Origin: DASRZM01 sp035686365
Lineage (GTDB): Bacteria; Pseudomonadota; Gammaproteobacteria; Xanthomonadales; Xanthomonadaceae
Length of the DNA stretch: 28,514 nucleotides
NCBI GenBank assembly: GCA_035686365.1
Contig: DASRZM010000008.1
Coordinates: 1-28,514, forward strand
Direction of reading: 5' to 3'
Shown here: piece after piece, positions 24,456 through 28,514 of the stretch
Position numbering within the stretch: the first letter of the stretch is position 1
Layout: each line of letters begins with the position of its first letter
Program-made: the position numbers and the translations under genes
Notes under the pieces: generated by a model
The model's database searches: none
The model's input: the letters and a program-made list of their open reading frames with translations, nothing else
Told to the model about the DNA's origin: nothing

Positions 24456-24486
24456 AAACGGCCGGTGGCGACACCGGCCGTTTTTT
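24456..24486 (+). terminator. Strong intrinsic terminator after the Oar-like receptor
   Basis: The stem ACGGCCGGTG-gcga-CACCGGCCGT is perfect over ten pairs and is followed by six T residues. An AAA upstream of the stem can also pair with the first T residues. This is the clearest Rho-independent terminator in the window. Confidence 0.92.
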
Positions 24487-24500
24487 CTGTGTCCTCGCGT

Positions 24501-24506
24501 TACACT
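24501..24506 (+). promoter_or_regulatory. Putative -10 box placing transcription start next to the ATG
   Basis: TACACT lies only eight bases before the ATG at 24515 and just 14 bases after the terminator T-run. Transcription would begin at or within two bases of the start codon, which implies a leaderless or near-leaderless mRNA; no Shine-Dalgarno is visible in CGCCCCC before the ATG. Confidence 0.35.
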
Positions 24507-24514
24507 TCGCCCCC

Positions 24515-25558
24515 ATGGTCGCAGCCAGCCTGTTCCGGGACTTCGTCCCCACCCACAGCCTGCATCCGGTCGACCGCGCCGAGCTGGCGCGGCACAGCCG
24601 GATGGTCTCGTTCCAGGCCGACCATGTCGCCTTCTATCGCGGCGAGGCCGCGCGCGAGGTCGTCTACCTGGTGGCCGGCGAGGTGGAGCTGATCGCCGAG
24701 GACGGCACGCGGCGGGTCAAGGCCGGCAGCGAGGAGGCCAGGCACCCGCTGTCCACCGGCACCAGCCACTCGACCACGGCGACCTGCCTCCGGCCCTGCG
24801 AGCTGCTGTTTGTCGATCGCGACCGCCTGGACCTGCTGCTGACCTGGGCCCAGACCGGGGCCGTGGAGGTGCAGGAGTTGGGCGAGGGCGACGACGGCGA
24901 CTGGATGAGCGCCATGCTGCGCTGCCCCGCACTGCACCGGGTGCCTCCGGCGAACATCGCCCAGGTGATCGCCGCCGTGGAGTCCATCGAGCACGGGCCC
25001 GACGAGGTGATCGTGCGCCAGGGTGCGGCCGGGGATTTCTACTATGTGCTCACCCAGGGCCAGTGCGCCATCTACGACGAGGATGCCAACGCCGGCACGC
25101 TGCGCGAGATCGACCGCATCGGCCCGGGGCGCGGCTTCGGCGAGGAGGCCCTGTTGTCGGGCATGCCACGCAACGCCACGGTCAAGACGCTGTCCGGGTG
25201 CACGCTGGTGCGGCTGTCGGCCACCGATTTCGCGCGCCTGCTCGAAGATCCCCTGGTGCACCGGATCAGCCTGGATGCCGTGCCCGAGCGGGCGGTGCTG
25301 GTGGACGTGCGTCTGCCCGAGGAGTACGCGCGCGGGCACCTGCCCGGCGCCGTCAACGTACCGCTGCGGGCGCTGCGCAGCGAGGCCCTGACCATGGACG
25401 CCAGCCGTCCGCTGGCGGTGTACTGCGACACCGGCAGCCGCAGCGCCTCGGCGACCTTCCTGTTCCGCGAGCGCGGCTTCGACGCCCACCTGATCGACCA
25501 GGGAGTTCCGCGCGAGCGCCTGACCAGCCGCCAGGAACTGCGCGCCCCGACGCTGTAG
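24515..25558 (+). CDS. Two cyclic-nucleotide-binding-like domains fused to a rhodanese domain
   Basis: The 347-residue cytoplasmic protein has an N-terminal cNMP-binding-like domain (about 1-110, FQADHVAFYRGEAAREVVYL). A second, better conserved one follows (about 140-240), with VIVRQGAAGDFYYVLTQGQC and a phosphate-binding cassette FGEEALLSGMPRNATVKT. The C-terminal rhodanese domain (about 257-335) includes LVDVRLPEEYARGHLPGAVN and the active-site loop CDTGSRSAS with Cys304, so sulfur transfer is chemically possible. There is no DNA-binding helix-turn-helix, so it is not a CRP-type transcription factor. It may couple a nucleotide signal to persulfide or thiol chemistry; that is inference. The first cNMP domain seems to lack an intact cassette. 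ATG at 24515 is the only reasonable start. Confidence 0.88.
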   Translation: MVAASLFRDFVPTHSLHPVDRAELARHSRMVSFQADHVAFYRGEAAREVVYLVAGEVELIAEDGTRRVKAGSEEARHPLSTGTSHSTTATCLRPCELLFVDRDRLDLLLTWAQTGAVEVQELGEGDDGDWMSAMLRCPALHRVPPANIAQVIAAVESIEHGPDEVIVRQGAAGDFYYVLTQGQCAIYDEDANAGTLREIDRIGPGRGFGEEALLSGMPRNATVKTLSGCTLVRLSATDFARLLEDPLVHRISLDAVPERAVLVDVRLPEEYARGHLPGAVNVPLRALRSEALTMDASRPLAVYCDTGSRSASATFLFRERGFDAHLIDQGVPRERLTSRQELRAPTL

Positions 25559-25574
25559 CCCGACCGTCCCCCTA

Positions 25575-25619
25575 GGGAGAGGGAGGCACGGCTCCGCCCC
25601 TCTCCCCTCGGGAGAGGGG
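25575..25619. repeat. GGGAGAGGG repeat and hairpin after the cNMP-rhodanese gene
   Basis: A perfect hairpin CCCCTCTCCC-ctc-GGGAGAGGGG (25597-25619) is preceded by a second GGGAGAGGG (25575-25583), which could pair with the same CCCTCTCCC arm. It lies just after a stop codon and may end transcription, although it has no T-run. Confidence 0.6.
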
Positions 25620-25692
25620 AGCATGCGAGTCCCTGCGCACCGAAGCTCGTGTTGTTCGCCCAGGCCCCCTGTGCGATGCTGATTCGCTTTCC

Positions 25693-25718
25693 CGTAGGAG
25701 CCGGCGTTGCCGGCGAAC
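25693..25718 (+). repeat. REP element abutting the ppnN start
   Basis: The unit CGTAGGA, GCCGGC-gtt-GCCGGC, GA matches the first REP at 18433 over its whole core. It ends 11 bases before the presumed ppnN ATG, within the expected ribosome-binding region. Confidence 0.75.
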
Positions 25719-25729
25719 GCGATTCCACG

Positions 25730-27121
25730 ATGCAGGATAAAGTCACCCTTCGCTCCGCCACGGTCAGCGCCCGCATCTCGCCCAAGGGCGGGCTCGACGT
25801 CCTGTCGCGCCACGAAGTCAGTCGGCTGCGCGACGCCACCGCCGGTGGTCAGCACGAGCTGCTGCGGCGTTGCGCGCTGGCGGTGCTGACCGCCGGCACC
25901 CAGAACGACGACCCGCGCGCGGCCCGCGAATGCCATCCGGACTTCGACATCCAGGTGATCCAGCAGGACCGCGGCATCCGCCTGGAACTGAGCAATGCGC
26001 CGGGCCAGGCCTTCGTCGATGGCGAGATCATCCGCGGAGTCGCCGAGCAGCTGTTTGCCGTCGTACGCGACATCGCCTATGTCTCCAGCGAGATCCGCGA
26101 CAGCGAACACTTCGACCTGGACGACCCCGAGCACATCACCAACGCCGTGTTCGAGATCCTGCGCAATGCACGCATCCTGCGCTCGGGCGTGGAGCCCAAC
26201 CTGGTCGTGTGCTGGGGCGGCCACGCGATCTCGCGCTCGGAGTACGACTACACCAAGCAGGTGGGTTACGAGCTGGGGCTGCGCGGGCTGGACATCTGCA
26301 CCGGCTGCGGCCCGGGCGCAATGAAAGGCCCGATGAAGGGCGCCGCGATCGCGCACACCAAGCAGCGGATGAACGAGCGCCGCTACATCGGCGTCACCGA
26401 GCCGGGCATCATCGCCGCCGAGTCGCCGAACCCGATCGTCAACCACCTGGTGATCATGCCGGACATCGAGAAGCGCCTGGAGGCCTTCGTCCGCATCGCC
26501 CACGGCATCATCGTGTTCCCCGGCGGGGTCGGGACCGCCGAGGAGATCCTGTACCTGCTGGGCATCCTGCTGCACCCTGACAATGCCGACATGCCGTTGC
26601 CGCTGGTCTTCAGCGGACCGCGTTCGGCGGTGCCGTATTTCGAGCAGATCGACCATTTCCTGCGGCTGGCCCTGGGCGAGGCCGTCGCCGCGCGATACCG
26701 GATCCTGATCGAGGACCCGACCGGCGTGGCGCGCCTGATGAAGCAGGGGATGACCCAGGTACGCGATTACCGGCGCGAGACCCGCGACGCCTACTTCTTC
26801 AACTGGGCGCTGAAGGTCCGCCACGAGTTCCAGCAGCCGTTCGTGCCCAGCCACGAGAACATGGCGGCGCTGGACCTGGGCCGGGGACGGCCGGCCCATG
26901 CGCTGGCCTCCGACCTGCGCCGGGCCTTCTCCGGCATCGTGGCCGGCAACGTCAAGGAGAGCGGGATGCGCCGGATCGAGGCCCACGGGCCGTTCGACAT
27001 CGCCGGCGACGGCGAGGTCATGCAGGCGCTCGACTCGATGCTGCGCTCGTTCGTCGAGCAGCAGCGGATGAAGATCGCCGGGGACTACGTGCCCTGTTAC
27101 CGGGTCAGGGCAGCCGCGTAG
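25730..27121 (+). CDS. ppnN: Pyrimidine/purine nucleotide 5'-monophosphate nucleosidase (LOG family, YgdH/PpnN)
   Basis: PpnN hydrolyses nucleoside monophosphates to base and ribose 5-phosphate, and in E. coli it is stimulated by (p)ppGpp. The 463-residue product aligns along its length with E. coli YgdH by memory: ISPKGGLDVLSRHEV at the N-terminus, FVDGEIIRGVAEQLFAVVRD, NLVVCWGGHAISRSEYDY, DICTGCGPGAMKGPMKGAA, VIMPDIEKRLEAFVRIAHGI, the LOG motif FPGGVGTAEEILYLLG, and the C-terminal PFVPSHENMAALDL with DLRRAFSGIVAGNVKE. ATG at 25730 fits the family start but has no clear Shine-Dalgarno, because a REP hairpin sits just upstream. An in-frame ATG at 25676 would translate through the REP. The stop is 6 bases from the convergent pilin gene. 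Confidence 0.94.
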   Translation: MQDKVTLRSATVSARISPKGGLDVLSRHEVSRLRDATAGGQHELLRRCALAVLTAGTQNDDPRAARECHPDFDIQVIQQDRGIRLELSNAPGQAFVDGEIIRGVAEQLFAVVRDIAYVSSEIRDSEHFDLDDPEHITNAVFEILRNARILRSGVEPNLVVCWGGHAISRSEYDYTKQVGYELGLRGLDICTGCGPGAMKGPMKGAAIAHTKQRMNERRYIGVTEPGIIAAESPNPIVNHLVIMPDIEKRLEAFVRIAHGIIVFPGGVGTAEEILYLLGILLHPDNADMPLPLVFSGPRSAVPYFEQIDHFLRLALGEAVAARYRILIEDPTGVARLMKQGMTQVRDYRRETRDAYFFNWALKVRHEFQQPFVPSHENMAALDLGRGRPAHALASDLRRAFSGIVAGNVKESGMRRIEAHGPFDIAGDGEVMQALDSMLRSFVEQQRMKIAGDYVPCYRVRAAA

Positions 27122-27127
27122 GCGGCG

Positions 27128-27568
27128 TCAGTCCCAGCAGCGGCTGCCGCCGCTATGCGTCTTGATGATCTGCTGGCCCGAGGGCTGCGTGCCGTCGAAC
27201 CGGTAGGTCAGGGTGCCGCACGAGTCGCCGGCCTGTGCGCCGGTGGGCGCCGCCGTCATCGTGTATCCGGTGGCGCTGTTCGCGGTGACCGCCAGGTTGT
27301 AGTACCCGCTCTCGCTGGAGCCCGGCGCTCCGATCTGCACGGCCGTGCCGAAGGCCGGGTTGCTGGCCCTGAACCGCTCCTGCAGCAGCGCCATCTGCTG
27401 CAGGCTCGAGACCGCCTCCGAGCGCCGGCTCTTGCGCATCTGATCGGTGAAGGCGGGGATCGCGATCACCGCGATGATGGCCACCACGGCGAGCACGATC
27501 ATCAGCTCGATCAGGGTGAATCCGGCGACACGCCGGGCAGGTCTGGCAGTGTGGATCGGCGCGAGCAT
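27128..27568 (-). CDS. pilE: Type IV pilin-like protein, PilE family
   Basis: The 146-residue prepilin has a short leader ending in Gly16, then FTLIELMIVLAVVAIIAVIA. Glu at mature position 5 and the hydrophobic helix are cut and methylated by PilD in the family. The globular domain has YYNLAVTANSATGYTMTAAP, typical of PilE-type minor pilins, and two Cys near the C-terminus (GDSCGTLTYRF and SRCWD) that would close the D-loop. It probably works with the divergent fimT/pilW genes in pilus assembly or as a tip pilin. ATG at 27568 has GGGGAAG upstream; the frame is open farther to 27718 without similarity. In many relatives pilE is codirectional at the end of the minor pilin cluster; here it points away. 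Confidence 0.87.
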   Translation of the reverse strand: MLAPIHTARPARRVAGFTLIELMIVLAVVAIIAVIAIPAFTDQMRKSRRSEAVSSLQQMALLQERFRASNPAFGTAVQIGAPGSSESGYYNLAVTANSATGYTMTAAPTGAQAGDSCGTLTYRFDGTQPSGQQIIKTHSGGSRCWD

Positions 27569-27676
27569 GGGTTGCTTCCCCGGGGTACGGATTCCGCGTA
27601 TCGGACATCCTAAACCCAGCGCGGGGCCCCAGGAAGCCTTTCGTACCGATGATTGGCCCGTCCGTCGCGCTGCCGT

Positions 27677-27705
27677 TGGCGGGGCTCCCGGCGTCGGGCT
27701 AGCAT
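27677..27705 (+). promoter_or_regulatory. Putative sigma70 promoter for the fimT-pilW operon
   Basis: TTGGCG (27677-27682) and TAGCAT (27700-27705) are spaced by 17 bases in the gap between the divergent pilE and fimT genes. The predicted start is near 27712. I found no sigma54 site in this gap by eye. Confidence 0.35.
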
Positions 27706-27735
27706 CGTCCCGGTCCAAAAGTGACCCAGGCTGTC

Positions 27736-28206
27736 ATGTCGTTCCCATGCCATCGTGCCCGCCGAACTGTGACGGGCGTCACATTGATCGAGCTGATGAT
27801 CGCGCTCGCCCTGATCGCGATCGGGATGGCGCTGGCCGTTCCCGCCTTCACCGAGTTCCGCCAGCGCGCCGCCGTGCGCGGCGCGGTCGAGCAGTATATG
27901 ACCATCCTGGCCGAGCAGCGCTTCGAGGCGGTCAAGCGCAACGAGGAGCTCACGGTCGACTTCACCGGCGTCACCATGCCCTCCGGTGCGAGTGTCAGCG
28001 CCTACACGATGACCGACGGCGGCGATGCCGGAAAGGTGGTCATCAACCCGCGCGACGGCATGCTCGCGGCCGGCAGCGTGGCGGGCAGCGTCACGGTGAC
28101 TTCGGGCAACTACCAGTTGCGTTTCACTGTCAATTTGCTCGGCCGCGGCAGCGTCTGCGCGCCGGTCGGCCATTCAGTGCCGGGCTACCGGGATTGCGCC
28201 TCATGA
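27736..28206 (+). CDS. fimT: FimT/GspH-family minor pseudopilin
   Basis: The 156-residue product has a 14-residue leader ending in Gly, then VTLIELMIALALIAIGMALA, a type IV pilin helix with Glu at mature position 5. The +1 residue is Val instead of the usual Phe or Met. FRQRAAVRGAVEQYMTILAEQRFEAVKRNEEL-like helical sequence (split here by domain) and a GspH-type beta domain follow, ending with Cys-containing GSVCAPVG and YRDCAS. FimT-type minor pilins prime pilus assembly and, in some bacteria, bind DNA for uptake. ATG at 27736 is preferred; GTG at 27721 is in frame and possible. The stop overlaps the next ATG as ATGA. Confidence 0.82.
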   Translation: MSFPCHRARRTVTGVTLIELMIALALIAIGMALAVPAFTEFRQRAAVRGAVEQYMTILAEQRFEAVKRNEELTVDFTGVTMPSGASVSAYTMTDGGDAGKVVINPRDGMLAAGSVAGSVTVTSGNYQLRFTVNLLGRGSVCAPVGHSVPGYRDCAS

Positions 28207-28514
28207 ACCGGATTCCCTCGAACTCCCGGCAGCGCCAGGGCGGATTCTCCATCGTCGAGGCGATGGTGGCGCTGGTGGCGGGCCTGATCGTGATCGGCGC
28301 CGTGCTCGCCTTCACCGTGGCCACGGTGCAGAGCAACACCGAGAACGTGCAGGCCACGCGCCTGGCGCAGGAACTGCGGGCGCTGATGAACCTGGTGGCG
28401 CGCGACGTGCGCCGCGCCGGCTACGACGACCTTTCGCTCGAGCGCGTCGGTACCGGCACCGACGGCCCTGCGGATCTGTCGCCGCACGCGCGCATGCAGA
28501 TCGTCGGCGGCGAC
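28203..28514 (+). CDS. pilW: PilW-like minor pilin (3' partial)
   Basis: The gene starts in an ATGA overlap with fimT and runs off the window end, leaving 104 residues. It has a leader ending GG14, then FSIVEAMVALVAGLIVIGAV with Glu at mature position 5. The helix continues into RLAQELRALMNLVARDVRRA followed by GY; the 'D-R-R-A-G-Y' pattern is characteristic of PilW. A pilV gene, usually placed between fimT and pilW, is not present here unless this gene is a PilV/PilW hybrid. The globular domain and the later pilX, pilY1 genes would lie outside the window. Confidence 0.8.
   Translation, partial: MNRIPSNSRQRQGGFSIVEAMVALVAGLIVIGAVLAFTVATVQSNTENVQATRLAQELRALMNLVARDVRRAGYDDLSLERVGTGTDGPADLSPHARMQIVGGD

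Noticed and set aside
23210..24514. N-terminal extension of the cNMP-rhodanese gene through the receptor gene
   Set aside because: The frame is open by chance in GC-rich DNA. A perfect terminator separates the two genes, and family similarity starts at ATG 24515.
24500..26986. An 828-codon minus-strand open frame
   Set aside because: It is antisense to the cNMP-rhodanese gene and ppnN, both of which have full family motifs. No similarity is visible in the shadow.

Overview
The window is very GC-rich, densely coded chromosomal DNA. It most resembles a gammaproteobacterium of the Xanthomonadales/Lysobacteraceae type. The signs are the block petA-petB-petC-sspA-sspB, a DUF3301 gene, nadC next to a DUF1631 gene, purE-purK, and a PilE/FimT/PilW minor-pilin cluster. 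The genus cannot be fixed by eye. I saw no tRNA, rRNA, CRISPR array, insertion sequence or phage gene.

Layout. (1) 1-4184: the 3' part of a large secreted delta-60/DUF5122-repeat protein, then a secreted lytic transglycosylase. Both are followed by copies of an unusual multi-hairpin intergenic repeat. (2) 4185-9335: a DegS/AlgW-type membrane-anchored serine protease, diverging from the cytochrome bc1 operon petABC, then sspA-sspB (RNA polymerase-associated protein and ClpXP adaptor). (3) 9343-12874: a small DUF3301 membrane protein diverging from a two-gene signalling operon. That operon encodes a transmembrane Ser/Thr kinase fused to a formylglycine-generating-enzyme-like domain and a double-FHA membrane protein. 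(4) 12933-16609 (minus strand): a Trm112-like protein, a third copy of the multi-hairpin repeat, a DUF1631 protein with an RG-rich tail, and nadC. (5) 16692-18342: purE-purK for inosine-monophosphate synthesis. (6) 18343-21023: a cluster of REP elements, sodB, then grxD, a YciK-like SDR with a degenerate active site, and a MarC-family membrane protein. (7) 21231-25558: a large Oar-like TonB-dependent receptor with a strong terminator, then a two-cNMP-domain/rhodanese fusion protein. (8) 25730-28514: ppnN with a REP element against its start, then a PilE-type pilin diverging from fimT and a PilW-like gene cut by the window end.

Most genes are housekeeping. The parts most worth a second look are three. 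First, the roughly 150-bp intergenic repeat (three copies, at 2884, 3981 and 16176) is built of four to five consecutive hairpins whose stems are kept by paired base changes. Second, the kinase-FGE/FHA pair has a non-canonical catalytic loop. Third, the YciK-like SDR has lost its catalytic Ser and Lys. No restriction, anti-phage or biosynthetic cluster was found.
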